Assembly: GCF_004382795.1 (NCBI RefSeq)
Contig: NZ_SMSG01000003.1
Coordinates: forward strand, 62,001 to 126,000
DNA length: 64,000 bases
Direction of reading: 5' to 3'
Origin: Cumulibacter soli
Lineage (GTDB): Bacteria; Actinomycetota; Actinomycetes; Mycobacteriales; Antricoccaceae
Below the pieces are notes generated by a model. It searched no databases and had not been told where the DNA came from. It saw only the letters and a list, made by a program, of their open reading frames with translations. Numbering within the stretch: the first letter of the stretch is position 1; every line of letters starts with the position of its first letter. Made by a program: the position numbers and the translations under genes. Shown here one piece after another: positions 6,689 to 14,947 of the stretch.

Positions 6689-6715
6689 AAGGACCCGGCC
6701 CGAGGCCGGGTCCTT
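6689..6715 (+). terminator. Terminator after the tRNA cluster
   Basis: A 12-bp stem (AAGGACCCGGCC, 6689-6700, pairing with 6704-6715) with a CGA loop, followed by a pyrimidine-rich TTTCGCTTTCG. It is placed 24 bases after the encoded CCA of tRNA-Val. Confidence 0.85.
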
Positions 6716-6806
6716 TCGCTTTCGCCTACATGGCGGCACAATCGCACGCAGCGGCCGGCGTCCGACGCCGACATCACGAGCGGTACGCCGCGTGCGAGGA
6801 GATGGA

Positions 6807-7601
6807 ATGAAAATCGGTGGGATCACGATTGACCCGGTGCTGGATGGACATGGCATCGAGAACGGTGCACGGATTCTGGATCGTCCGGGAGTCGAGGACC
6901 CCTGGGCATGTCACCCGGACGTGCTCGATGCGCACGGCCGCATTGAAATGCCGATGGGCGGATTCCTGGTACGCACCGGTGACCGAGTTGTCTTGGTTGA
7001 CACCGGCGTCGGTGCACTCGAACGCGAGGACCTCTTTGGCGGTGGACTGCTGAACTCGTTGGCCGACCTCGGCGTCCAACCCGGCGATATCACCGACGTG
7101 CTGTTCACCCACCTGCATTACGACCATGTCGGCTGGGCAGCCTCCAAAGGCAAGGTCGTCTTCGAGAACGCGACCTACCGCGCGCATGCCGCCGATTGGT
7201 CGTATTTCGTCACCGCCGATGATGCCGTGCCAGGCGCCGTCCGTAAGCTGTCGCCGATCGAGAACCAACTGGAGACGTTCGACTCCGAGCACACCGTCGC
7301 CCCCGGAATCGACGCGCGCCCAGCGGCGGGACACACCCCAGGGTCGACCGTGTTCATCATCTCGAGTGAAGGAGAACGCGCCCTGTTGATCGGCGATATC
7401 GCACATTCGGTGGTCGAACTGGCCGAACCGGACTGGGAAGCGGTGTACGACGTCGACAAGGAAGCCGCCAAAGCGGTACGCAACGCCGTCGCCAACGAGG
7501 CCCTCGACACCGACACGTACGTCGTCCCCGCACACTTCCCGAAGATGGCGTTCGGCCGGATCATCACCACGCCAGAAGGGCGCCGCTGGCGAGCCATCTA
7601 G
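6807..7601 (+). CDS. MBL-fold metallo-hydrolase
   Basis: A zinc-dependent hydrolase of the metallo-beta-lactamase superfamily (264 residues). The metal-binding motif [10 protein letters not shown] (HxHxDH) is complete, and further ligands are seen in [15 protein letters not shown] and VPAHFP. The N-terminal layout, with [20 protein letters not shown] before the motif, resembles the lactonase-like/hydroxyacyl hydrolase subgroup, but the substrate cannot be read from sequence. The ATG at 6807 is chosen because GAGGAG lies six bases upstream; a GTG at 6792 would overlap that site. The gene stands between the tRNA terminator and thrS, apparently as its own unit. Confidence 0.9.
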   Translation: MKIGGITIDPVLDGHGIENGARILDRPGVEDPWACHPDVLDAHGRIEMPMGGFLVRTGDRVVLVDTGVGALEREDLFGGGLLNSLADLGVQPGDITDVLFTHLHYDHVGWAASKGKVVFENATYRAHAADWSYFVTADDAVPGAVRKLSPIENQLETFDSEHTVAPGIDARPAAGHTPGSTVFIISSEGERALLIGDIAHSVVELAEPDWEAVYDVDKEAAKAVRNAVANEALDTDTYVVPAHFPKMAFGRIITTPEGRRWRAI

Positions 7602-7696
7602 CGCGGGGCGCAAACTGTGTGGCTGCGGTCGGTACGATCGGATGCGTTCCTATCGCGGCGTACGCCGCACACCGATCCTGCGCTACGGAGCCTTTC

Positions 7697-9781
7697 GTGT
7701 CATCTGCCGTCTTCTCGTCCCAGCCAGCCCCTCGCGTGAAGGTGCCTGCCGGGACATCGGCGCAGACCGTGGTGAACGAGGCGGGCTTCGATCAGAAGGG
7801 CGCGAAGGCCGCGATCGTCGTACGTGACGGTGCGGTACTGCGCGATCTGGCCTGGGTGCCGGAAGCCGACGCGGACGTCGAAGTGGTCCTCGCCGACACG
7901 CCCGACGGGCGCAACGTGATTCGGCATTCGACCGCGCATATCCTCGCGCAAGCCGTTCAGGCGATCAACCCGGACGCGAAACTCGGTATCGGTCCGCCGA
8001 TCACCGACGGGTTCTACTACGACTTCTCGGTCGCCGAGCCGATCACGCCTGAGGACCTTCAGGCGATCGAGAAGCAGATGAAGAAGATCATCAAGTCGGG
8101 GCAGCGGTTCTCCCGGCGCAAGTTCGCCAGCCTTGCCGAGGCTCAGGCCGAACTCGCCGGCGAACCGTTCAAGATCGAGTTGATCACCGATAAGGGCACC
8201 GGTACCGATGCTGATGATGAAGTCATGGAAGTCGATGCCTCGGGCGAGTTGACGATCTATGACAACATCGCGATGCGCGGTGGTGAATGCGTCTGGGGCG
8301 ATCTATGCCGCGGCCCGCACGTGCCGAGCACCCGCTACCTCGGATCCTTCAAGATCACCCGCTCCTCGGCGGCGTACTGGCGCGGGCAGGAGGGCAATGC
8401 CCAGTTGCAGCGGATCTACGGCACCGCATGGGAAAGCGCCGAAGCCCTCGCCGACTACCTGCATCGACTCGAGGAGGCCGAGAAGCGCGACCATCGTCGC
8501 GTCGGGGCCGAACTCGACCTGTTCTCCTTCCCCGACGAACTCGGGTCAGGGCTGCCGGTATTTCACCCCAAGGGCGGCGTGATTAAGCGCGAGATGGAGG
8601 ACTATGTCCGCGCGCGCCACATTGAGGAAGGCTTCCAGTACGTCGGTACGCCGCACATCTCCAAGGACGGCCTTTTTCACACGTCCGGCCACCTGCCGTA
8701 CTACGCCGACACGATGTTCCCGCCGCTGATTGTCGATGAGGAAATCGACGACGAAGGCAACGTCACCAAAGCGGGGCACGAGTATCGCCTGAAGGCGATG
8801 AACTGCCCGATGCACAATCTCATCTACCGCTCGCGCGGCCGTTCCTACCGTGAGCTACCGCTGCGGTTGTTCGAGTTCGGACACGTATATCGGTACGAGA
8901 AGTCCGGCGTCGTGCACGGTCTGACGCGTGTCCGCGGGTTTGCCCAGGACGACTCGCACTCATACGTAATGCCCGAGCAGGCGGCGGACGAAGTACGTCA
9001 TTTGCTGGACTTCATCCTCGGGCTGCTGCGTGACTTCGGTCTGGACGACTTCTACCTGGAACTGTCGACGCGCGACGATTCCGATAAGTTCATCGGCTCG
9101 CAAGAGCAGTGGTCTGTCGCCACGACCGTGCTGGAGGACGTCGCGGGTGAGACCGGCCTCGAACTGGTCCCGGACCCCGGTGGTGCGGCGTACTACGGGC
9201 CAAAAATCTCGGTGCAAGCCCGCGACGCTATCGGCCGCTCATGGCAGATGTCCACGATCCAATACGACTTCAACCAGCCGGCCCGGTTCGAGTTGGAATA
9301 CCAGGCGCCAGATGGCACGCGTCAACAGCCGGTGATGATCCACGCCGCAAAGTTCGGGTCGATCGAACGGTTCATGGGCGTGCTCGTCGAGCACTACGCC
9401 GGCGCATTCCCGGCTTGGCTGGCGCCGGTACAGGTCGTCGGCATTCCCATCTCAGGTGAGCAGGGCGACTACATACAGGACATCGTTAACCGGCTCGCGC
9501 GGGAAGGAATCCGGGCCGAGGCCGACCATTCCGATGACCGGATGCAGAAGAAGGTGCGCAACCACACGCTGCAGAAGATCCCGTTCATGCTGCTGGCCGG
9601 AGCGAAGGACGTCGACGCGAACGCGGTATCGTTCCGCTTCCGCGACGGTACGCAGCGCAACGGCGTACCGGTCGACGAAGCGATCGCCGACATCGTCGAG
9701 TGGGTGCGTTCGCGCCGCAACGCCGCACCGACCGCCGATACGCGCCGTGACCGTTCAGCCGATGCCGGCGCTGGTGGCTGA
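7697..9781 (+). CDS. thrS: Threonine-tRNA ligase
   Basis: ThrRS charges tRNA-Thr and removes mischarged serine. The 694-residue protein shows an N-terminal TGS domain (about 1-70), the editing domain with [11 protein letters not shown], and the class II core with [12 protein letters not shown] (zinc Cys), [11 protein letters not shown] (motif 2 region) and [17 protein letters not shown]-terminal anticodon-binding domain follows near [15 protein letters not shown]. The GTG at 7697 is chosen because GGAG lies six bases upstream; a longer TTG-started frame from 7619 has no such site. It heads the conserved actinobacterial set thrS-HIT-pgsA-patA-pimA, and the next ATG follows the stop by two bases. 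A short non-conserved C-terminal tail is present. Confidence 0.98.
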   Translation: MSSAVFSSQPAPRVKVPAGTSAQTVVNEAGFDQKGAKAAIVVRDGAVLRDLAWVPEADADVEVVLADTPDGRNVIRHSTAHILAQAVQAINPDAKLGIGPPITDGFYYDFSVAEPITPEDLQAIEKQMKKIIKSGQRFSRRKFASLAEAQAELAGEPFKIELITDKGTGTDADDEVMEVDASGELTIYDNIAMRGGECVWGDLCRGPHVPSTRYLGSFKITRSSAAYWRGQEGNAQLQRIYGTAWESAEALADYLHRLEEAEKRDHRRVGAELDLFSFPDELGSGLPVFHPKGGVIKREMEDYVRARHIEEGFQYVGTPHISKDGLFHTSGHLPYYADTMFPPLIVDEEIDDEGNVTKAGHEYRLKAMNCPMHNLIYRSRGRSYRELPLRLFEFGHVYRYEKSGVVHGLTRVRGFAQDDSHSYVMPEQAADEVRHLLDFILGLLRDFGLDDFYLELSTRDDSDKFIGSQEQWSVATTVLEDVAGETGLELVPDPGGAAYYGPKISVQARDAIGRSWQMSTIQYDFNQPARFELEYQAPDGTRQQPVMIHAAKFGSIERFMGVLVEHYAGAFPAWLAPVQVVGIPISGEQGDYIQDIVNRLAREGIRAEADHSDDRMQKKVRNHTLQKIPFMLLAGAKDVDANAVSFRFRDGTQRNGVPVDEAIADIVEWVRSRRNAAPTADTRRDRSADAGAGG

Positions 9782-9783
9782 CG

Positions 9784-10332
9784 ATGCCTGAGATCCACGA
9801 TCCGCAATCGGACGGCTTCGACCGGCTCTGGACCCCCTACCGGATGGCATACATCAAGGGTGAAGGTAAACCGAAGCATGCCGAGGACCTCGCGGGCTGC
9901 CCGTTCTGCGTGATCCCAGGCAAGACCGATACGGACGGTCTGGTCGTCGCGCGCGGTCGGTACGTGTACGCCGTACTCAACCTGTATCCGTACAACGCCG
10001 GGCATTTGCTCGTCGTCCCGTACCGACACGTGCCCGATTACACCGATATCGATGCCGACGAGACGGCCGAGTTCAGTGCGTTCACCCAGCACGCGATGCG
10101 CACCATCCGGGCCGTATCGGCACCGCACGGATTCAACCTCGGCATGAACCAGGGTGAGGTCAGTGGTGCCGGTATTGCGGCGCATTTGCACCAGCACGTC
10201 ATCCCGCGGTGGGGCGGCGACACGAACTTCATGCCGGTCATCGCTTCGACCCGGGTCCTGCCGCAATTGCTCTCGGACACTCGCGAATTGCTCGCCGAGG
10301 CCTGGGTCGCCGAGCCGTACGCTGGCGGCTGA
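9784..10332 (+). CDS. HIT-family protein, likely Ap4A phosphorylase/hydrolase
   Basis: The histidine triad motif HLHQHVIPRW is at residues 134-143 and the zinc-binding pair C39-x2-C42 (GCPFC) near the N-terminus; NAGHLLVVPYRH is also family-typical. The position directly between thrS and pgsA matches mycobacterial Rv2613c, shown to be an Ap4A phosphorylase. Since aminoacyl-tRNA synthetases make Ap4A as a by-product, the pairing with thrS is sensible. The 182-residue length is normal. The stop overlaps the pgsA start by one base, indicating translational coupling. Exact activity (phosphorolysis or hydrolysis) is inferred from the neighbourhood. Confidence 0.93.
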   Translation: MPEIHDPQSDGFDRLWTPYRMAYIKGEGKPKHAEDLAGCPFCVIPGKTDTDGLVVARGRYVYAVLNLYPYNAGHLLVVPYRHVPDYTDIDADETAEFSAFTQHAMRTIRAVSAPHGFNLGMNQGEVSGAGIAAHLHQHVIPRWGGDTNFMPVIASTRVLPQLLSDTRELLAEAWVAEPYAGG

Positions 10333-10979
10333 TGCTCAACGACTCTCCGGCGCGCGACTTTTTCGGGCGCATCTTCAAGCCCATAGGTGAGGCACTCGGT
10401 TCGGCCGGTGTCCATCCGAACGTCGTCACTATCGTCGGCACGCTCGGCACCATCGCCGGCTCGGTGCTGCTGGTCGGCAACGGACACCTGTTCGCCGGCT
10501 GCATGGCCATCACCTTCTTCGTGTTCCTGGACCTGCTTGATGGTGCGATGGCACGCGCCACCGGCAAGGTCTCTAAGTTCGGCGCAGTGCTGGATGCGAC
10601 CGGTGACCGTCTGTCGGACGCCGCGATCTTCGGCGCGCTCGCCTTCTGGTTTGGCCTCAGCCATCCGGACGGGTGGATGATTGCCGCCTCGTTGCTCGCG
10701 CTCGTACTGGGCCAGGCGACGTCGTACGTCAAGGCTCGCGCCGAGGGCGTCGGGCTGACCAGCAACGTCGGCATCGCCGAGCGTGCGGAGCGACTGATCA
10801 TCGTGTTGGTGGGGATCGGTTTGGATGGCCTGGGCGTGCCGTACGTGCTCGCCGTCGCCCTGTGGGTGCTGGTGGTGATCTCGGCGTACACGGTGTGGCA
10901 GCGCCTGCGCACCGTCTATGTTCAGTCGGCCGCCGAACTCATGACCGATAGCCGGGACGAATCGGCGGGTGCGGCGTGA
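10332..10979 (+). CDS. pgsA: Phosphatidylinositol phosphate synthase (CDP-alcohol phosphotransferase)
   Basis: This integral membrane enzyme transfers a diacylglycerol-phosphate group from CDP-diacylglycerol to inositol 1-phosphate, the first step to PI and PIMs. The catalytic CDP-alcohol phosphotransferase motif is complete: D67, D70-G71, A74-R75, G84, D88 and D92. About six hydrophobic helices are visible in 215 residues. It could instead be read as a phosphatidylglycerophosphate synthase, but the position between the HIT gene and the PatA and PimA homologues identifies the actinobacterial PIP synthase. The ATG at 10332 overlaps the previous stop by one base (TGATG), and the gene's own stop overlaps the next GTG by four. 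Confidence 0.94.
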   Translation: MLNDSPARDFFGRIFKPIGEALGSAGVHPNVVTIVGTLGTIAGSVLLVGNGHLFAGCMAITFFVFLDLLDGAMARATGKVSKFGAVLDATGDRLSDAAIFGALAFWFGLSHPDGWMIAASLLALVLGQATSYVKARAEGVGLTSNVGIAERAERLIIVLVGIGLDGLGVPYVLAVALWVLVVISAYTVWQRLRTVYVQSAAELMTDSRDESAGAA

Positions 10980-11929
10980 CGGAGCTGCCGCAGGCCGGCA
11001 CCCCGACCGCCGGAGTGCAATCAACACTGAGTGCGCGGTGGGCCGCGATCAGACCGCGGATAATCGACAGGGCCTTTGCGGCGGGTTGGTCTGTGCTACC
11101 TAGGGTCCCCGAACGGGTCGCGGGTGCCGCATTCGATGCGGTGGGCACAGTCAGCGCAATGTGGCCGGGTGCGTACGCCCAGTTGCGCGCGAATCTGCGC
11201 GAGGTCGTCGGACCGTCGTACTCGGCAAAACAACTCGATGCGCTGACTCGCCGATCGGTACGTTCCTACACGCGCTACTGGCGCGAGGTCTTTCAGTTGC
11301 CGGGAATGGATCCGGCCGACGTCGGGCGACGAACGGAGTACCTCGGCGGTGAGCACGTCGACCGTGCGATGCACGGCGGACGTGGCGTGGTGATCGCGCT
11401 GACACACTCGGGAAACTGGGACGCTGCCGCCGTGCAGTTGTGTCAGGTGCGCGGATATGCGATGACGTCCGTGGCCGAGCGGTTGAAACCGGAATCGCTG
11501 TACGAGCGGTTCAAGCGCTTTCGGGAGTCGTTGGGGATGACCGTCGTGCCGTTGACCGGGGGACCCGAGCCGTCGGTCGTCGCGTTGAAGCGCGCGCTGA
11601 ACGAGGGACAGCAGGTGACCCTGCTCGCCGATCGTGACTTGCAGGCCAACGGTATTCCCGTGCAGTTGTGCGGGCGGCGTACCACGATGCCGACCGGGCC
11701 GGGCCTGATGGCTTTGCAGACCGGATCGGCATTGTTGCCGCTGGAGCTGGGGTACACCGAGACCGGGTGGCGGATGAGATTCCATCCCGAGATCGAGATG
11801 CCTACCGACGGACGGTTGCGCGAGCGCGTGACTCACGGGATGACCGCCCTGGCGGAGATCTTCACCGACGTGATCCGGCGAAATCCGCAGGACTGGCACA
11901 TGTTGCAGAAGATCTGGCCGGACGTATGA
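10976..11929 (+). CDS. PIM acyltransferase (PatA-like, LpxL/HtrB family)
   Basis: The acyltransferase signature HX4D is present as H144-SGNW-D149 in ALTHSGNWDAA, with later conserved parts LLADRDL and MPTGPGLMALQTGSALLP. Proteins of this family in this position (Rv2611c of mycobacteria) acylate the mannose of phosphatidylinositol mannosides at the inner membrane face. It is 317 residues, normal length. The GTG at 10976 overlaps the pgsA stop by four bases and the stop overlaps the next ATG by four, so the three genes are tightly coupled. The PIM role is inferred from family and context. Confidence 0.9.
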   Translation: MTELPQAGTPTAGVQSTLSARWAAIRPRIIDRAFAAGWSVLPRVPERVAGAAFDAVGTVSAMWPGAYAQLRANLREVVGPSYSAKQLDALTRRSVRSYTRYWREVFQLPGMDPADVGRRTEYLGGEHVDRAMHGGRGVVIALTHSGNWDAAAVQLCQVRGYAMTSVAERLKPESLYERFKRFRESLGMTVVPLTGGPEPSVVALKRALNEGQQVTLLADRDLQANGIPVQLCGRRTTMPTGPGLMALQTGSALLPLELGYTETGWRMRFHPEIEMPTDGRLRERVTHGMTALAEIFTDVIRRNPQDWHMLQKIWPDV

Positions 11930-13044
11930 GTGATGCGCCGCTACGTATCGGCATGGTCTCGCCGTATTCCTGGGATGTGCCAGGCGGCGTTCAGTTCCAC
12001 ATTCGCGACCTCGCGCAGACGCTGCTACGACAGGGCCATTATGTATCGGTACTGACACCGGTGCAGCGTGCGCGCGATCTGCCACCGTACGTCGTCGACG
12101 CGGGCAGGGCAGTACCGATCCGCTACAACGGATCGGTGGCGCGGATCCAGTTCGGCCCGGTCTCCGGAGCGCGGGTCCGGTCGTGGCTCGCCGACGGAGC
12201 GTTCGACGTCGTGCACGTGCACGAACCGCAGACGCCGAGTTTGTCGCTGTTGACGTGCATGATGGCAACGACACCCATCGTGTGCACGGTGCACGCGGCG
12301 ACGGAGCGTTCGCGTTGGCTGGCGGCTACCCAAGCGCTGCTCCAGCCATTCCTGGAACGCATTTCAGGGCGGATCGCGGTCTCGGAGTTGGCGCGGCGCC
12401 TGCAGGTTGAGCATCTCGGCGGAGATGCGGTGTTGATTCCGAACGGCGTTTTCGTGGACGATTTCGCGCAGGCGACCTGTTTGACGGAGTACGCCGACGC
12501 GCACCCGGCGGTGGGGTTCCTGGGACGTTTCGACGAACCGCGGAAGGGACTGCAGGTACTGATCCCGGCGATGGAGCGCGTCGTTGAAGCGGTGCCTGAG
12601 GTGCGGTTACTGATCGCTGGGCGCGGAAACGAACAGCAACTGCGTGACGAATTACCACTGACCCTCATCGATCGCGTCGAAGTCCTCGGTCCGCTTTCCG
12701 AGGAGGACAAAGCACGGTTCTTGCGGAGCCTGGACGTGTACTGCGCCCCGAACACCGGCGGCGAGTCGTTCGGCATCATCCTCACCGAGGCGATGGCGGC
12801 GCAGGCCCCCGTCGTCGCCAGCGATATCGATGCCTTTCGGCGGGTGCTGGCCGACGGTGCTGCCGGAGTGCTGACCGCAGTCGGCGATTCGCGTTCGCTC
12901 GCCGACGGCATCATCCACGCGCTGACAGATAGCGACGCAACGGCGGCGCGTCGACGTAGCGCGTCGCGCATCGTGCGGCAGTACGACTGGTCGGTGGTCG
13001 CCGAGCGCGTGCTCGGCGTCTACCACGCGGTCATTGCTTCGTAG
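11926..13044 (+). CDS. pimA: Phosphatidylinositol alpha-mannosyltransferase (PimA-like, GT4)
   Basis: A GT-B glycosyltransferase of family GT4 that adds the first mannose from GDP-mannose to phosphatidylinositol. The N-terminal GSP(Y)SWDVPGGVQFHI loop with the double glycine and the C-terminal GGESFGIILTEAMA (EX7E region), GFLGRFDEPRKGL and LIAGRGNE are characteristic. At 372 residues it matches PimA. The ATG at 11926 overlaps the acyltransferase stop (ATGA). Its place after pgsA and the acyltransferase is the conserved PIM biosynthesis order, which makes this assignment better than a generic glycosyltransferase. Confidence 0.94.
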   Translation: MSDAPLRIGMVSPYSWDVPGGVQFHIRDLAQTLLRQGHYVSVLTPVQRARDLPPYVVDAGRAVPIRYNGSVARIQFGPVSGARVRSWLADGAFDVVHVHEPQTPSLSLLTCMMATTPIVCTVHAATERSRWLAATQALLQPFLERISGRIAVSELARRLQVEHLGGDAVLIPNGVFVDDFAQATCLTEYADAHPAVGFLGRFDEPRKGLQVLIPAMERVVEAVPEVRLLIAGRGNEQQLRDELPLTLIDRVEVLGPLSEEDKARFLRSLDVYCAPNTGGESFGIILTEAMAAQAPVVASDIDAFRRVLADGAAGVLTAVGDSRSLADGIIHALTDSDATAARRRSASRIVRQYDWSVVAERVLGVYHAVIAS

Positions 13045-13085
13045 CCGCGCAGCGCTGCGTCACCGATGTCCGGCGTCGACTCGCG

Positions 13086-13091
13086 TACCGT
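13086..13091 (+). promoter_or_regulatory. -10 element TACCGT, predicts leaderless mRNA
   Basis: TACCGT is followed by exactly six bases and then the GTG start at 13098, so transcription should begin at or beside the start codon. No ribosome binding site is seen. Confidence 0.5.
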
Positions 13092-13097
13092 GAAACT

Positions 13098-13697
13098 GTG
13101 CTGTGGTTGATACTCGGACTCGTCGTCCTCGTACTGCTCGCGGTCTGGGTCACCTGGACAGCGATGCGAATCGACCGTCTGCATGCCCGCGTGACGGCGG
13201 CCTGGCGAAGCCTAGACGCACAGTTGGTGCAACGCTCGAGCGAATTAATGGCCATTCAGGCCGGCGGCGATCCGGATCCGCCCGATATCGCCACCGGATT
13301 CATTGCTCCGTCGGCACACAGTCCCATCGACGCCGCGGCGGCGTTGAAAGACAAAGAACTCCCCGCCACCCGTCCGATCTCCGCGAGCGAGGTGGAGGCT
13401 GCCGCACAGCGGGATGGGATCGCCTCGGACGTGGCCAGTTACGAGCGCGCCGCACGCGAGAACCGGATCGGTGCCGAGATTGCCGCATTGCCCGAGGCCG
13501 AGACGCATGATCAACTGCGGCGCGCCTGTACACAGGTGCAGACCGCCCGCACGTTCTACAACGACGCGGTACGGGCGTACGGCTCGTTGCGCGCGCAGCG
13601 GCTGCCCCGGCTGTTTCGGATGGGCGCATCGGACCCCGTTCCGCCGTACTTCGATATCGACGACAGTCCCGGGACCGGGCACGTGCCGGGGGACTAG
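13098..13697 (+). CDS. Single-pass membrane protein, Rv2609c-N-terminus-like
   Basis: The 199-residue protein has one N-terminal transmembrane segment (LWLILGLVVLVLLAVWVTW, residues 2-20). A LemA-like helical cytoplasmic part follows, with RIDRLHARVTAAWRSLDAQL and later AREN-RIGAEI and ARTFYNDAVRAYGSL. The ending PYFDIDD is short. In other actinobacteria a protein of this type lies directly after pimA, sometimes fused to a Nudix domain; no Nudix box is present here. The GTG start at 13098 has a -10-like hexamer six bases upstream and no ribosome binding site, so a leaderless message is likely. Function is unknown. Confidence 0.8.
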   Translation: MLWLILGLVVLVLLAVWVTWTAMRIDRLHARVTAAWRSLDAQLVQRSSELMAIQAGGDPDPPDIATGFIAPSAHSPIDAAAALKDKELPATRPISASEVEAAAQRDGIASDVASYERAARENRIGAEIAALPEAETHDQLRRACTQVQTARTFYNDAVRAYGSLRAQRLPRLFRMGASDPVPPYFDIDDSPGTGHVPGD

Positions 13698-13700
13698 AAT
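13695..13700 (+). promoter_or_regulatory. -10 element TAGAAT for pdxS
   Basis: TAGAAT overlaps the stop codon of the upstream gene. Transcription would start near 13707, giving a leader of about 33 bases that contains GAGGA (13731-13735) before the GTG at 13740. Confidence 0.5.
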
Positions 13701-13739
13701 TACCGGCACACCATCAACTTTCGTCCCGATGAGGAACCT

Positions 13740-14660
13740 GTGTCCAACAACGATTCCGAGAACGTGCAGACCACCGCGAGCGAAACCGGCACCGACCGGG
13801 TGAAGCGCGGTATGGCGCAGATGCTCAAGGGCGGCGTCATCATGGACGTTGTCACCCCCGAGCAGGCGAAGATCGCCGAGGACGCCGGCGCCGTCGCAGT
13901 AATGGCGCTCGAGCGCGTTCCGGCGGACATTCGCGCGCAGGGCGGAGTGTCACGGATGAGCGACCCGGACATGATCGACGGCATCATCGAGGCCGTCTCG
14001 ATCCCGGTGATGGCGAAGGCGCGCATCGGTCATTTCGTTGAGGCGCAGGTGTTGCAGGCCCTCGGCGTCGATTACATCGATGAGTCGGAGGTCCTCACCC
14101 CAGCCGATTACACCAACCACATCGACAAGTGGCAGTTCACCGTGCCCTTCGTGTGCGGCGCGACCAACCTGGGCGAGGCGCTGCGTCGCATCACCGAGGG
14201 TGCGGCGATGATCCGTTCCAAAGGCGAGGCCGGCACCGGCGATGTGTCGAACGCGACGACCCACATGCGCACGATCAGCGGTGAGATCCGTCGGCTCTCC
14301 TCGATGCGGGAGGACGAACTGTACGTCGCCGCGAAGGAACTCCAAGCGCCGTACGAGTTGGTTGCAGAGGTCGCGCGCGCCGGAAAGCTGCCCGTCGTTA
14401 TGTTCACCGCCGGCGGGATTGCCACCCCCGCGGATGCCGCGATGATGATGCAACTCGGCGCGGACGGCGTGTTCGTCGGTTCGGGCATCTTCAAGTCGGG
14501 CAACCCGGCGCAGCGCGCGGAGGCCATCGTCAAGGCGACGACGTTCTTCGACGATCCGGACACGCTCGCGAACGTGTCCCGCGGGCTCGGGGAAGCGATG
14601 GTCGGCATCAACGTCGAGGAGATCCCGCAGCCGCACCGGCTCGCCGAACGCGGCTGGTAA
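13740..14660 (+). CDS. pdxS: Pyridoxal 5'-phosphate synthase, PdxS subunit
   Basis: PdxS builds pyridoxal phosphate from ribose 5-phosphate, glyceraldehyde 3-phosphate and ammonia supplied by PdxT. The barrel motifs are intact: D36 in [11 protein letters not shown]93 in [10 protein letters not shown] (Schiff-base lysine), and [20 protein letters not shown]. The second lysine region and the phosphate loop [30 protein letters not shown] (described here by its start FTAGGI and end VGSGIF) are present. It has 306 residues, typical. The start is a GTG with GAGGA five bases upstream. The partner pdxT is about 4 kb downstream rather than adjacent. Confidence 0.98.
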   Translation: MSNNDSENVQTTASETGTDRVKRGMAQMLKGGVIMDVVTPEQAKIAEDAGAVAVMALERVPADIRAQGGVSRMSDPDMIDGIIEAVSIPVMAKARIGHFVEAQVLQALGVDYIDESEVLTPADYTNHIDKWQFTVPFVCGATNLGEALRRITEGAAMIRSKGEAGTGDVSNATTHMRTISGEIRRLSSMREDELYVAAKELQAPYELVAEVARAGKLPVVMFTAGGIATPADAAMMMQLGADGVFVGSGIFKSGNPAQRAEAIVKATTFFDDPDTLANVSRGLGEAMVGINVEEIPQPHRLAERGW

Positions 14661-14690
14661 CCCGGCAGCGGGGACGGCGCTCCCGAGCCG

Positions 14691-14766
14691 TTCTCGGCAT
14701 CCAGAGCGGTTCTCGGCATCCAGAGTGGTTCTCGGCATCCAGAGTGGTTCTCGGCATCCAGAGTGG
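14691..14766. repeat. Four tandem copies of a 19-bp repeat
   Basis: The unit TTCTCGGCATCCAGAGTGG occurs at 14691-14709 (one substitution, C for T), 14710-14728, 14729-14747 and 14748-14766, head to tail without spacers. The last unit forms the left arm of the palindrome at 14755-14788. Found 30 bases after pdxS. Confidence 0.97.
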
Positions 14767-14788
14767 GGAAATTTCCCCACTCTGGATG
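14755..14788. terminator. Perfect 34-base palindrome closing the repeat cluster
   Basis: 14755-14771 and 14772-14788 are exact reverse complements around the centre GGGAAATTTCCC. The left arm comes from the fourth 19-bp repeat. It could be a terminator for pdxS (without a U-tract) or a protein-binding or recombination site; each upstream repeat could also pair with the right arm. Confidence 0.6.
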
Positions 14789-14947
14789 GCTTTCTCCGCC
14801 GTCGCCGGCTTGGCCCACTTTCGGCGGCCGGCGGCTGGGCGCGACCGGTGCGGCCTCGAGCCCAATTCCCACAACGCCGACCGCGAACCATCGAACCCAT
14901 CCGCGCAGGCGGACCGAAGATGCTAACCGGGCAGCGATAGAACTAGT

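Noticed and set aside
6307-6856. Long minus-strand frames across the tRNA cluster, with sequences like DDGIRTRDPHLG and GRRDSNPRPSPWQG
   Set aside because: These are the well-known false proteins produced by translating tRNA genes on the wrong strand; the tRNAs explain the region fully.
14691-14766. CRISPR array
   Set aside because: The 19-bp units are directly adjacent with no spacers, and no cas gene is nearby.
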